Notes: generated by a model from the letters alone, not told the origin. A stretch of DNA of 64,000 bases from Bacillus badius NBRC 15713 (GCF_001591605.1 NZ_BCVF01000005.1:86798-150797), one strand, 5' to 3'; shown: positions 42,756-51,537, counted from the stretch's first letter. Translations and numbers: made by a program.

Positions 42756-43343
42756 TTAAAGACTGGTCGATGATTCCTGCCTTTGATGAGAAGGATGACA
42801 AAAGCATTCGATCGTATGGTCATTAATCATTCCTACCGCCTGCATGTAAGAATAACAGATCGTACTGCCCACGAACGAAAAGCCGGCTTTTTTTAATTGC
42901 TTGCTCATCTGATCGCTAAGCGCATTGAAAGCAGGGACTTCTTTTTCTGATGTCCATTGGTTAATGATCGGCTCATGATCCACGAATCCCCAAATATACT
43001 GAGCAAATGAACCATACTGTTCCCGAATATTCAAGAAGGCCTTGGCATTCGTCACCACACTTTTGATTTTCAGTTTGTTGCGGACAATTCCCTTATCTTC
43101 TATAAGAAGCTGCAATTTCTCGTCCGTATACTTCACAATCTTCTCTGCTTCAAAGTGATCAAAAGCCTTTCGATAATTTTCCCTTTTTTGCAAAATCGTC
43201 CACCAGCTAAGTCCTGCCTGCGCTCCTTCTAAACAAAGCATTTCAAACAGCTTGCGGTCATCATAAACCGGCACACCCCACTCCCGGTCATGGTAGTCGA
43301 TGTAAAGCGGCTCCTTCGTCACCCATGCACATCTTTTACTCAT
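42756..43343 (-). CDS. tag: DNA-3-methyladenine glycosylase I
   Basis: A 195-residue enzyme that excises 3-methyladenine from alkylated DNA. The zinc ligands of the family are conserved: Cys5 (SKRCAW), His18 (YHDREWGVP) and the late HTIEC pair. GLSWWTILQKRENYRKAF forms the base pocket. AGAGGGG before the ATG at 43343 fixes the start; the longer frame to 43430 is not translated. The C-terminal tail is Ser/Gln-rich. The window thus holds two alkylation-damage proteins, this and the ATL at 10.1 kb, in separate places. Confidence 0.93.
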   Translation of the reverse strand: MSKRCAWVTKEPLYIDYHDREWGVPVYDDRKLFEMLCLEGAQAGLSWWTILQKRENYRKAFDHFEAEKIVKYTDEKLQLLIEDKGIVRNKLKIKSVVTNAKAFLNIREQYGSFAQYIWGFVDHEPIINQWTSEKEVPAFNALSDQMSKQLKKAGFSFVGSTICYSYMQAVGMINDHTIECFCHPSHQRQESSTSL

Positions 43344-43537
43344 TTCCCCTCTGCCTCCTGCCAATAAAAAGTATATTTTTCCTTTTCTATCATGATTATA
43401 CAATGATTCACCGTTTCTATCAGACTGCAATTATGTGGAGAACCCCGTCCAGGCAGCCGCCTTTTTCACTTGTTTTTTTATTCTGTCCGCCAAGCGACCG
43501 TAAATTTATCTAATAGAAAAGCGTCAATAAAAAGAAT

Positions 43538-43557
43538 TTACCGTAGATTAACGGTAA
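43538..43557. promoter_or_regulatory. Operator-like dyad before the metallophosphoesterase gene
   Basis: TTACCGT (43538-43544) is the exact complement of ACGGTAA (43551-43557) across six bases. It lies about 100 bp before the start codon in a non-coding stretch. The binding protein is unknown. Confidence 0.4.
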
Positions 43558-43654
43558 TTTAATACTCATTATGTATGATTTGGAATGGAAAGAGAAGCAG
43601 TGAGCATGGAAGCTTCGTTACAGATAAAACAGATGATGAAAAGAGGGGATGACA

Positions 43655-45391
43655 ATGAAGATGGAAAAATTTCATACTGACGGTGAAAAGTTATCAAATG
43701 CAGAAGTATTTAAAAACGAAATGACTCGACGCAGTTTTTTAAAAAAGTCAACAGGAGTTGCTGGAATAACTCTTGGGTTAACACTAACTAACTCACTGAA
43801 TATTTTGCCTGTCGAAGCCGTGTCCAGTTCTTCTATTAGCCATTCAATCGGGAAGAAACCCAACTTAGTCTTTCCTGTTATAAGCGATGTTCACATTCAT
43901 TCAAGCAGCAATAAAACACTGGAAAAGTTTATTACTACTTTAGAACAATTGAATCAAGCAGCTCCAAAGCAGGATGCTTTTGTAGTCGTTGGCGATTTAA
44001 CGGATTATGGAGTCCTTTCTGAATACGATAAGTTTATGTCTGCTTACAATGCGAGAAAGCAAGCAAAAGCTGCTTCTATGTTTGCTATCGGAAACCATGA
44101 CTACTGGAATGGATTATCAGTAGCTGATGCGCAAAAACGATTTTTAGAGAAAACGGGTATGGAGGCAATTTACTATCATAAGGTCATAAAAGGCTATCAT
44201 TTTATTGTTCTTGGGACGGAGGATGGCAGAACAGAGGGAACCTTCTCAGTCAAACAGATCCAATGGCTCGGTGAACAATTAAAAATTGCCAGCGCTGATG
44301 ACCGCAAAAAGCCGATTTTTGTCTTTCACCACCAGCCGATTAAAGAAACTATTTATGGAAGCGAGTGGGGCTTCTCCGCCAACAGAGATCTTTTTTATAA
44401 TACGTTAAAACCCTACCCGCAAGTTATCTCCTTTTCTGGGCATACTCATTACCCGCTAGATGACCCGAAAATCATTCACCAGAAGGACTTTACTTCCATC
44501 GGAACCTCCACAGGCGCTTACTTATGGCTAGATGCCGGCAGAATTCAGGGAGAAGTGCCTGAGGGGGCTGACATCCTTAATCAAGCCCTCATTGTAGAGG
44601 CTTATCATAATAAAGTATTAATTAAGCGTCGGGATATTCATAACGACGATTGGACAGGCGAGCCTTTTGAAATCAGCCTCCCTGCCAATAAACAAAACTT
44701 TAAATACATAGAAAACAGGGATAAAAAACCACCTTTCTTTACAAACGATGCCATGCTCTCAATTGTTCACGAAAAAGCCGCAGCCACCAGCTTAGCCATC
44801 ATGTTTACTCAAGCGAAAGACAAACTCCTTGTACATGACTATCGAATAACAGCAAAGAACACGGAAACTAATCAAATAGAAAAAGAATTTCTAGCCTTTT
44901 CGGAGTTTTACAAAGACCCTGTGCCAAATCCGCTGACATTGCCGCTTGAAGGATTACAGCCAAATACAACCTATGAGATTGAAGTACGCGCCCTTGACGC
45001 ATACGGCAACGCCAGCAAAAACTCGTTAAAAGTATTAGGAAAAACACTGGATGGCACCGTAGAGGATGTAACGATTAATCTGTCTAAAAGCAAATTAAAA
45101 GGAACAGAAGATCAAGTGGAAGTTACCATAGAACATGCGCGTGCCTCTAAAAGCGACTGGATTGGCTTATACGAAGTAAACGAAAAACCTGGAGATCAAG
45201 CGGCCATTTGGTGGATGTATACTCAGATAACAGAAAAGACATACACATTTACGTACAATCCAAAGGACAATATTTATCCAGACAGATACCAAGCCGGTTC
45301 CACATATAAATTTGTTTACTTTTATGGCAGCGGCTATGATGCTGTCGCTTCAGCTACATTTGCTTTAGAAAGTGATCTGGTTACTGCCTAA
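43655..45391 (+). CDS. Tat-exported metallophosphoesterase with C-terminal beta-sandwich domains
   Basis: A 578-residue protein from the ATG at 43655 (GAGGGG 6 nt upstream). A twin-arginine signal lies at 24-31 (TRRSFLKK) with a hydrophobic stretch after it, so it is folded with its metals before export. The calcineurin-like core has all metal motifs: DVHIH, GDLTDYG, GNHDYW, FHHQP and GHTHYP. After about residue 350 come a fibronectin-like segment and a WIGLYEV domain (DUF4073-like). The likely job is phosphate release from extracellular phosphodiesters or monoesters. Neighbours give no pathway. Confidence 0.88.
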   Translation: MKMEKFHTDGEKLSNAEVFKNEMTRRSFLKKSTGVAGITLGLTLTNSLNILPVEAVSSSSISHSIGKKPNLVFPVISDVHIHSSSNKTLEKFITTLEQLNQAAPKQDAFVVVGDLTDYGVLSEYDKFMSAYNARKQAKAASMFAIGNHDYWNGLSVADAQKRFLEKTGMEAIYYHKVIKGYHFIVLGTEDGRTEGTFSVKQIQWLGEQLKIASADDRKKPIFVFHHQPIKETIYGSEWGFSANRDLFYNTLKPYPQVISFSGHTHYPLDDPKIIHQKDFTSIGTSTGAYLWLDAGRIQGEVPEGADILNQALIVEAYHNKVLIKRRDIHNDDWTGEPFEISLPANKQNFKYIENRDKKPPFFTNDAMLSIVHEKAAATSLAIMFTQAKDKLLVHDYRITAKNTETNQIEKEFLAFSEFYKDPVPNPLTLPLEGLQPNTTYEIEVRALDAYGNASKNSLKVLGKTLDGTVEDVTINLSKSKLKGTEDQVEVTIEHARASKSDWIGLYEVNEKPGDQAAIWWMYTQITEKTYTFTYNPKDNIYPDRYQAGSTYKFVYFYGSGYDAVASATFALESDLVTA

Positions 45392-45450
45392 CTGTTTAAG
45401 GCCTTTGCGCAAATAGGCAGCATATGGTTTTCTTGCTAAGATACCATCAA

Positions 45451-45495
45451 AATCCCCTGCATAAAGAAGCACCGGAACGCTTTATGCAGGGGATT
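45451..45495 (+). terminator. Hairpin behind the metallophosphoesterase gene
   Basis: A perfect 16-bp inverted repeat, AATCCCCTGCATAAAG at 45451-45466 and its complement at 45480-45495, with a 13-nt loop. The T-tract is poor on the plus strand and four T long on the minus. The rest up to 45656 holds no gene I can support. Confidence 0.7.
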
Positions 45496-45656
45496 GTTAA
45501 ACAGAATGGCTTCTGATCAGTACATAGGGACAGAGAAGATTCACCCTCCATGACATAAATTTAAGTGCAGAAAGTTGAGACAACTGCCGCTCCTTCCTTC
45601 TAAACGATTCACGGCTTTTGAACTGAAACAAGTTCCCTGGAAAAAGAGGAGCTTTC

Positions 45657-46097
45657 TCACTCAACCACTTTAAATAAAGCCGCCAGCTCGCCGATGACCG
45701 CCCGGTATTCACCTGGCGTCAGCTTATACTTCAAATCGTTCGTGCTCAACAGCAAGGAAGAGGATTGATGCGGAGGATGAATAATTCCTTGCTCTGTGAA
45801 AGAATCAGCCTTCATTGGCACGCGGTACCATGTGCCTTTGACTTTCTTTTCAAGAAACACGTGAGCGCCGGTCATGAATTCATTCTCATCGTTATTGTGG
45901 ATTTCAACAACGATTTCCCGTGCTGATGTTGGATATTCAGCTTGTTCGGTGTTGATTGTCACCCCATTTTTTGAGTCTGAAAGATCTTGAACAGGAGCTT
46001 CTTCCTTAAGCCGCGAGTCGCCTGAATTGCAGCCAGCGATCAAAAGAAGAAGCATACTGATGCAGAAAACAACTAATCGATGAAGCCTCATGCCCAT
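45657..46097 (-). CDS. Lipoprotein with Ig-like beta-sandwich domain
   Basis: A protein of about 146 residues. The N-terminal signal ends in a lipobox (LLIAGC), so the mature protein is tethered to the outer face of the membrane. Residues 45-146 look like a beta-sandwich of the bacterial Ig-like type (VEIHNNDENEF, YRVPMKADSF, LTPGEYRAVIGEL). AGAGGAGG lies a few bases before the ATG at 46097; a second ATG two codons later is also possible. Function unknown, perhaps a cell-wall or protein-binding accessory. Confidence 0.7.
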   Translation of the reverse strand: MGMRLHRLVVFCISMLLLLIAGCNSGDSRLKEEAPVQDLSDSKNGVTINTEQAEYPTSAREIVVEIHNNDENEFMTGAHVFLEKKVKGTWYRVPMKADSFTEQGIIHPPHQSSSLLLSTNDLKYKLTPGEYRAVIGELAALFKVVE

Positions 46098-46170
46098 TGC
46101 ACCTCCTCTTTTGATTTTACCAATGATTGGGTAGTCATTCATCCCTCAAATGAAGCAATGGCTGCCTCAT

Positions 46171-46210
46171 AAAAAAAGCGGGTGCTCAACTGCAGAGCAC
46201 CCGCTTTTTT
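46171..46210. terminator. Bidirectional terminator, left border of the SARP-like locus
   Basis: AAAAAAAGCGGGTGCTC pairs with GAGCACCCGCTTTTTT around AACTGCA. It terminates the SDR gene. The 19-nt core GGTGCTCAACTGCAGAGCA (46181-46199) recurs exactly at 50581-50599. Confidence 0.92.
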
Positions 46211-46275
46211 GTAATAGATCCATATTGATTTTCTTCACACCGCACTGCCAATGTTCCTGCAAAGCCAGAAAACTA

Positions 46276-47073
46276 TTAAGCTTGCATAGCTGCTATCATT
46301 TCTCCCGTCACCTTATCCATCTCACTCACTAAACGGAAACCTCCATCTACAACAATAGAAATACCCGTAAGAAAGCCGCTATCTGGTGAAGCAAGAAAAG
46401 CGGCTGCCATGGCCACATCCTCCGCTGAACCGATGCTTCTAACTGGCGTAGAACGAGCCAGCCGCTCTTCTGCCGCCTGCAACACCCCTCCTGTTAATGC
46501 CGAACGAATAATGCCGGGCTTCAAGACATTCACAGTAATTCCATAGGGAGCCAAATCTTTAGCACTGCTCTCAGTTAAACCAACCAGTGCGTATTTAGCC
46601 GTAGCATAATGAACAAATCCTCGAAGAGCTGTTTCTGAGGCCAGTGACGACATATTAATAATTCGGCCGTATCCTTGTTTCTTCATGTAACGGGCCGCTT
46701 CTCTGAGGCAATAAAACGAGCCGTTCACATGAATATCCAGCAAAACTTTCCACTCCTCATCGCTCATTTGATCAACAGGAACTAGATTCCCCGAAATACC
46801 TGCATTATTGACGAGAATGTCCATCCGCCCGGTTTCCGTATAGATTTGACGGATAGCAGCGGCCACTTCTTGGGAAGACCGGACATCCAGCCGCAGAAAG
46901 CTTGCCTTTCCATTAGATTCAACAATTTCCCGGACCACCTGGTTTCCTGCTTCTTCATCAATATCCGTGATCCATACATAAGCACCTTCACTTGCAAGTT
47001 TTTTCGCTATTGCTTTGCCGATTCCGTTGGCTGATCCAGTTACAAGCGCCGTTTGGCCAGTCATCTTTGCCAT
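46276..47073 (-). CDS. Short-chain dehydrogenase/reductase of the SARP-like locus
   Basis: A 265-residue classical SDR. Cofactor loop TGSANGIG, Asp in ITDIDEEAG (favouring NAD), NNAG, Ser in IINMSS and YATAK are in place. The C-terminus has the usual ITVNVLKPG and VDGG. FabG-like and secondary alcohol dehydrogenase enzymes look alike, so the substrate is open. AAGGAGA precedes the ATG at 47073. It lies behind the large regulator gene on the same strand (77-bp gap) with its own SARP-type repeats, so it is probably controlled by that regulator. Confidence 0.88.
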   Translation of the reverse strand: MAKMTGQTALVTGSANGIGKAIAKKLASEGAYVWITDIDEEAGNQVVREIVESNGKASFLRLDVRSSQEVAAAIRQIYTETGRMDILVNNAGISGNLVPVDQMSDEEWKVLLDIHVNGSFYCLREAARYMKKQGYGRIINMSSLASETALRGFVHYATAKYALVGLTESSAKDLAPYGITVNVLKPGIIRSALTGGVLQAAEERLARSTPVRSIGSAEDVAMAAAFLASPDSGFLTGISIVVDGGFRLVSEMDKVTGEMIAAMQA

Positions 47074-47109
47074 ATTTATCTCTCCTTCGCTTAACATGTT
47101 AACGCTTTC

Positions 47110-47143
47110 ATGTTATCCGGAGACTCTTACTCAAACCTTACAG
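47110..47143 (-). promoter_or_regulatory. SARP-type direct repeats and -10 of the SDR gene
   Basis: On the minus strand CTGTAAG (47137-47143) and GAGTAAG (47126-47132) are spaced 11 bp start to start. Ten bases further is TAACAT (47110-47115), a -10-like hexamer. The arrangement mirrors that before the cupin gene. Confidence 0.6.
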
Positions 47144-47150
47144 ATTTATG

Positions 47151-49826
47151 TTAGTTGAGATAAAATAATTGATTAAATTCTTCCTTCATACTTAAGCCTA
47201 GTTCCTTTTCCATTAGCATAATGGCTTTGTCAGCTGATTTGCGCGCTTTGCCAAGCTTACCGTTTTTAAGCAAGAGGCGTACATAATGCATTTGAAAGCT
47301 TTCCTCATAAGGCTCTAATGCGACCAAGACTTCTAATATCTCAGCAGCCTCCTTTATTTTCCCCCCCTCTTGACATTGTGCAGCCCACTTTTCCAGCGCT
47401 TTTAAGTATTGCTTGCGCATCATAGCACGGCTTTCCTCCAGCCATTCTTCATATAAGTATTCATGCAACAGATCGCCCTTATAAAGGCTGCTAGCCTGAG
47501 AAAACACTTCTGGGCTATATGGATAGAGAATAAGCTGCTTTAGTTCTTCAACATCTATCTTTACTTCTTCAAACCGAAAATAATAATGGGAGCCATCATA
47601 AGCAATGAACCTGGAGTTCCTCCCTTTTTTCAGATCTGGTTCCAATAGCTTACGCAAGGTAGACAGCCCTACATAAAATTGATTGGAGGCGGCCTCCTCC
47701 GTTTCTTCAGGAAACAGCCGTCCGATTATTTCATCTCTTGACCACCTTCTTTTGCTGCCTGAGGCTAGAAGGAGCAGAAGCCTTAGGCTGGATTTCCGTT
47801 TGATTTGAATGCGTTCCCCTCCAAGTTGGATTGACAATGGACCCAACATTTGCAGACTGAGCAACGGCTTGTTATCTATCTTTTCTTTCTTTTGAAGCCA
47901 TGTATAGGAGGATTCTCTTGCTATGCTATCTACTTCTTTCTGGAGGGCATAGGCTTCTTCCATATGGCCCTGTTTAGATAAAATTAACGTCAGTTTCTTT
48001 TGAATAAGACAAGAGTGATGACGAAATCCCTTAAAGAGCCGTGCAGCTTCTTCCATCAATCTCCTAGCTTCATTTAAGTTGCCAAGCTCTTGATAACACA
48101 GAGCCACGGCTGCACTTGCCCACCCTCGATCCGGTCGAATTCCGAGACAATCAGCTTGTTCCAGCGCCTTATGTGCCCATTGGAGAGCCTCCTCCAGTTC
48201 CCCCTTCGCACGAAAATAGCTGCTGATGGTACACAACGGATAAATAATCGAGGACTCATCACACTCTCTCGCTACATGAATGGACTGTTCAGCCAAACGG
48301 CGGGCTTTCTCGAAATGCCCCTTTTCTATCAGCAGTTCTGCTGCATTCCAAAGCGCATGCATCTGCACTTGCTTAAATCCGTGCGCCTCCGCCTTAGCCA
48401 GTGCCCGGCGGGAAAGAACAAATGCTTTTTCAATTTCATTCATGAAACGATACATTTGTGCCAGTAAACTTGTGTTCAGCGCTACCATCGGCTCATCTTC
48501 ATTTTTATAAGATAACTCCAGGCTTGTTTCATAAAGCTGAACCGCTTTTGTTAGTTCTCCCTGGTAAAAGTAGATCGTTGCTAGGCGATGGTACAAGTCC
48601 GCATAACCAGGTGAAACTTCATTTTTGTATCGATGAGCAATTAATTCAAGAGGTGCTATAAGCTGCTTTGCCAGTTCCACAGGTATGCAGCGAAACAATA
48701 ATAAGCTCGTTCTGGATAGATGAAGGGCAGGAGAAAGCTGCTCAAGCCATCCATCAATTAATCGCAGAAATTCTTCCGGCTCATAGCGTTCAGCTATATC
48801 TTTCATAATCCCTGCCACCAGCCTGTCGTTGCCGGCTGCTAAAGCTTGTAATATGGCCTCAAAAAACCGATAATTCGCCCGGCATAAAATGGCTAGTTCA
48901 CCATGACGATGCTTAACCTTTTCTCCTCCCCATTCCCGTTCAGCCAATTGATAAAAAAATCTTCTAAACAATTCATGTATCCGAAAACAGCCTGGCTCAT
49001 CCACTAATAAGAATGGTTGAATATGGCGGATATTTTCTATATAATCACGAATCGGCCAATCAGGCTTATATAAGCTTAACAATCCTTCATCCAGCTCGCG
49101 AAACAAGGAAGCATGCAGCAGAAATGTCTGTACATCAGCAGGCAAATCAGCCATTACTTCGCTTGCTACATACTGATGAACATCTTCATTTAAGTAAAAT
49201 CTGTTTAAAAAATGTTTCAGCCCCGAATCTAAATTCGACCCCGTTACTGCCTCATTAAATAACATCAGTCCAGCGGGCCAGCCTTCTAAAACCGTTAGCA
49301 AATGGCGAACTTCCTGGCTAGTTAAGTTAATTTTATACACTGTGTCCAGCAGTTGGCTTGTTTCTTCCAGTGTGAAAGCTAAATTTTTTTGGTCAATGGC
49401 AACGGCTAATCCCCTCACTTTCCAACGGCTGACCGGAAGTCTTTTAGGAATTTTACGGCCGGATAATACGAGTGTAACAGAGAAGGGGAGTTGTTCAATC
49501 CATGCGACCAAGCGGCTTGTTTCCGGTTCATCCAGCTTTAGGTTTTCAGATTGATCCACGACGATCCAAAACGGTTCTTTTCCGGTCACAGAAGGGAGAA
49601 TCCCAGCTAGTTGATCAAAAGTATAGACGGGCTGCGTGAGTGTCACCCACCCACCGAGCATAGGATATTTATGGAAAAACGTGGTCAGTAACGATGTCTT
49701 GCCATACCCTGCTCCCGCTACTACTGTTGCTATTTTTTTATGAGGACGTGATAAAAGAAGGGAAAACAAGTGTTTTCTATCCATTAAACTCTCAGTTTGC
49801 GGCATTCTCATAGATCGTATAGTCAA
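47151..49826 (-). CDS. Large STAND-ATPase/TPR activator with C-terminal SARP module (winged helix plus BTAD)
   Basis: An 891-residue protein. Residues 15-260 are a MalT-like STAND ATPase with Walker A AGAGYGKTS (Lys43) and Walker B-like FWIVVDQSE. About 260-350 is a winged-helix/arm region, and 380-640 is a long series of TPR repeats. About 655-750 is an OmpR-type winged helix (MLGPLSIQLGGERI, SRDEIIGRLFP, GLSTLRKLLEP), and 770-885 is a bacterial transcriptional activation domain (BTAD). The last two parts equal a SARP regulator, placed at the C-terminus instead of the N-terminus. Start is TTG with AGGGGTG 6 nt upstream. SARP-type 11-bp direct repeats precede both neighbours. Confidence 0.85.
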   Translation of the reverse strand: MTIRSMRMPQTESLMDRKHLFSLLLSRPHKKIATVVAGAGYGKTSLLTTFFHKYPMLGGWVTLTQPVYTFDQLAGILPSVTGKEPFWIVVDQSENLKLDEPETSRLVAWIEQLPFSVTLVLSGRKIPKRLPVSRWKVRGLAVAIDQKNLAFTLEETSQLLDTVYKINLTSQEVRHLLTVLEGWPAGLMLFNEAVTGSNLDSGLKHFLNRFYLNEDVHQYVASEVMADLPADVQTFLLHASLFRELDEGLLSLYKPDWPIRDYIENIRHIQPFLLVDEPGCFRIHELFRRFFYQLAEREWGGEKVKHRHGELAILCRANYRFFEAILQALAAGNDRLVAGIMKDIAERYEPEEFLRLIDGWLEQLSPALHLSRTSLLLFRCIPVELAKQLIAPLELIAHRYKNEVSPGYADLYHRLATIYFYQGELTKAVQLYETSLELSYKNEDEPMVALNTSLLAQMYRFMNEIEKAFVLSRRALAKAEAHGFKQVQMHALWNAAELLIEKGHFEKARRLAEQSIHVARECDESSIIYPLCTISSYFRAKGELEEALQWAHKALEQADCLGIRPDRGWASAAVALCYQELGNLNEARRLMEEAARLFKGFRHHSCLIQKKLTLILSKQGHMEEAYALQKEVDSIARESSYTWLQKKEKIDNKPLLSLQMLGPLSIQLGGERIQIKRKSSLRLLLLLASGSKRRWSRDEIIGRLFPEETEEAASNQFYVGLSTLRKLLEPDLKKGRNSRFIAYDGSHYYFRFEEVKIDVEELKQLILYPYSPEVFSQASSLYKGDLLHEYLYEEWLEESRAMMRKQYLKALEKWAAQCQEGGKIKEAAEILEVLVALEPYEESFQMHYVRLLLKNGKLGKARKSADKAIMLMEKELGLSMKEEFNQLFYLN

Positions 49827-49892
49827 TTATTACACCCCTGTCTGTTTAGAATTTTCTGATATTATATAGCAAAAAATTTCTTCTCTCAACTT

Positions 49893-49931
49893 CAGTAAGG
49901 TTGCAGTAAGGTAGAAGGCTTACAGTAAAGG
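49893..49931 (+). promoter_or_regulatory. SARP-type direct repeats before the cupin gene
   Basis: CAGTAAG at 49893-49899 and 49904-49910 are 11 bp apart (4-bp spacer), with a further CAGTAAA at 49923-49929. Ten bases after the second copy is TACAGT (49921-49926), a -10-like hexamer. This is the geometry of SARP binding sites, though those usually lie 8 bp from the -10. Confidence 0.65.
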
Positions 49932-49981
49932 TGTGATTTGCATGAAAAAATATACATTCACTTTTAAGGAGGCAATTATGC

Positions 49982-50521
49982 ATGGCTAAACAATCTAATC
50001 CAATCAAACATTTCTCACCTACTTTTTGGATGAAAAGCCCAAGGAATACGCCAAAGGGAGATCGACTCGATTTTATCAACCCTGACTGGATGCCATGGAC
50101 AGACTGGTTAATGCCCGGAACGCAGTTTAAGCTATTGTTTTGTGATCTTGTCTCCGGCAACTTTACCTTGCTTTTAAAAGTCGATCCCGGCACGAAAGCT
50201 TCTGTTCATTGGCACCTCCATAATACAGAAGCTTTCATTCTTGAAGGCAGTTTTTATTACGAAGAAGGTGAAGATAAAGGACACCCGGGCTATTATACAT
50301 GCGAGGCAGCTGGTAATGTTCATGAACCCTTTACCTCTCCTGAAGGCTGCATAATGCTTGCTATTTCTCACGGTCCGATTGGCGGCTATGACGATGATGG
50401 TCAACTGGCCGTGATGGCCGATGCCCGGCTTCATTATTACATGGCTAGAGAAAATAACGCATTGAAGCACACAACCATTGTAGACTACACATTTGGAACC
50501 ACAGAAATGCATGATAACTAA
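49982..50521 (+). CDS. Cupin-domain protein, dihydroxyacetophenone-dioxygenase-like
   Basis: A 179-residue single-domain cupin. The metal site is in KASVHWHLHNTEAFILEG (two His, Glu), with the second motif near GNVHEPFTSPEGC. This pattern resembles acetylacetone-cleaving and 2,4'-dihydroxyacetophenone dioxygenases and ChrR-type cupins, which use Fe or Zn for oxidative C-C cleavage. The actual substrate is unknown. AAGGAGG lies 9 nt before the ATG. It is divergent from the SARP-like regulator and shares its operator region. With the SDR it may form a small inducible catabolic or detoxifying step. Confidence 0.8.
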   Translation: MAKQSNPIKHFSPTFWMKSPRNTPKGDRLDFINPDWMPWTDWLMPGTQFKLLFCDLVSGNFTLLLKVDPGTKASVHWHLHNTEAFILEGSFYYEEGEDKGHPGYYTCEAAGNVHEPFTSPEGCIMLAISHGPIGGYDDDGQLAVMADARLHYYMARENNALKHTTIVDYTFGTTEMHDN

Positions 50522-50574
50522 CCGCCGATAACTGCTGCCTGGATTTATTTTCGACAGCGTTAAATACTGCAGCA

Positions 50575-50607
50575 AAAACCGGTGCTCAACTGCAGAGCAT
50601 CGGCTTT
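50575..50607. terminator. Bidirectional terminator, right border of the SARP-like locus
   Basis: The ACCGGTGCTC arm pairs with GAGCATCGGCT (one mismatch) and six T follow. Its core GGTGCTCAACTGCAGAGCA (50581-50599) is identical in sequence and orientation to the one at 46181-46199. Confidence 0.88.
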
Positions 50608-50643
50608 TTTGTGATATATAACATGATTCATGATGAACCGCCA

Positions 50644-50991
50644 TTATATTCTTTGCAAATGGGTGATTTTAAAAGAATCGTAATATTTTAATCCATAGCC
50701 TAACAGCCGGTCCATACAGATATGAGCGGTCCAAATAATTGAAATCATTAATAAATACTCGTTTGAAGCATACATATATCCCGCTGCCAAAAGAAGAGGC
50801 AGAACAAAGCTGTGCCCCCAATTGTATAGAAGGGCCCCTGTTCGTGTATTCAATAGATAGCCGACCATCGTGATATCCGGAGCCAGCAGCAGAAGGAAAA
50901 ATAACCACAGCGGAAAACCGAACTGTACATAAACATAAAGACAAGCAGCAAAACCGAGACCATTTTCCAGACGAATAAACGGCTTAATCAT
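50644..50991 (-). CDS. DUF4260-family membrane protein
   Basis: A 115-residue membrane protein with three to four helices. The blocks APDITMVGYLLNTRTG, NWGHSFVLP, HICMDRLLGYGLKY and the final ITHL are characteristic of DUF4260, a family of unknown function. The start overlaps the MerR gene by eight bases on the same strand, so the pair is one operon and the protein is probably under MerR control. Confidence 0.85.
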   Translation of the reverse strand: MIKPFIRLENGLGFAACLYVYVQFGFPLWLFFLLLLAPDITMVGYLLNTRTGALLYNWGHSFVLPLLLAAGYMYASNEYLLMISIIWTAHICMDRLLGYGLKYYDSFKITHLQRI

Positions 50992-51418
50992 CGTTGTTTC
51001 CTCTCTCGCGCCTATTGTTAAACAGGTTCAGCACCATTTCTTGGATAACTGCCTCATTTTCTTGATATTTCCCTCCGCTCACCAGCTCTTTCACTGTTTG
51101 CAGCGTATTCAGTGCCAGCTGGTAAAATCGAATTTTCTCTTCAAGCGCCATTAACTTTTGGGCAAATAATTCAACCGCTGCCTTATTGCATTCAGCTGAT
51201 ACAGGTTGACCGTTCAACGTGATCAGCTGCTGAATCTCTTTCAAGGTAAACCCTAGCTGTTTCAGCACACTCAGAAGCTGCAGCTGTTTTTCACACTTTT
51301 CATCATACTCGCGGTAGCCATTCTCCCGCCTGTTCGGCTGAAGCAGCCCCTCTTTCTCATAATAGCGAATGGTATCCGCCTGCAGTTGATATTTATTCGC
51401 AAACTCTTTAATCCGCAT
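50984..51418 (-). CDS. MerR-family regulator
   Basis: A protein of about 144 residues. The winged helix covers 1-70 (MRIKEFANKYQLQADTIRYYEKEGLL, read in parts, then GYREYDEKCEKQL). A dimerising coiled coil follows to about 115 and the C-terminal tail is short. The single Cys in SAECNKAA does not give a clear metal-binding loop, so the AdhR-like aldehyde/quinone or drug-sensing groups fit better than metal sensors. GGGGGG lies 6 nt before the ATG at 51418. A MerR-type promoter with 19-bp spacer precedes it. Confidence 0.9.
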   Translation of the reverse strand: MRIKEFANKYQLQADTIRYYEKEGLLQPNRRENGYREYDEKCEKQLQLLSVLKQLGFTLKEIQQLITLNGQPVSAECNKAAVELFAQKLMALEEKIRFYQLALNTLQTVKELVSGGKYQENEAVIQEMVLNLFNNRRERGNNDD

Positions 51419-51436
51419 CTTCATCCCCCCGCAATA

Positions 51437-51467
51437 ACCATAACATTGGAGTAAACTCCAAGGTCAA
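51437..51467 (-). promoter_or_regulatory. MerR-type promoter of the merR-DUF4260 operon
   Basis: On the minus strand, -35 TTGACC (51462-51467) and -10 TATGGT (51437-51442) are 19 bp apart. The spacer holds the dyad TTGGAGT-TT-ACTCCAA, the classic MerR operator form. Autoregulation is strongly suggested. Confidence 0.85.
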
Positions 51468-51537
51468 GCAGGATGAATATACCTTTTTCACGCGGCTTTC
51501 TTGCCTTCAACAAGCAATGGCATACACCCTCCTCTGT

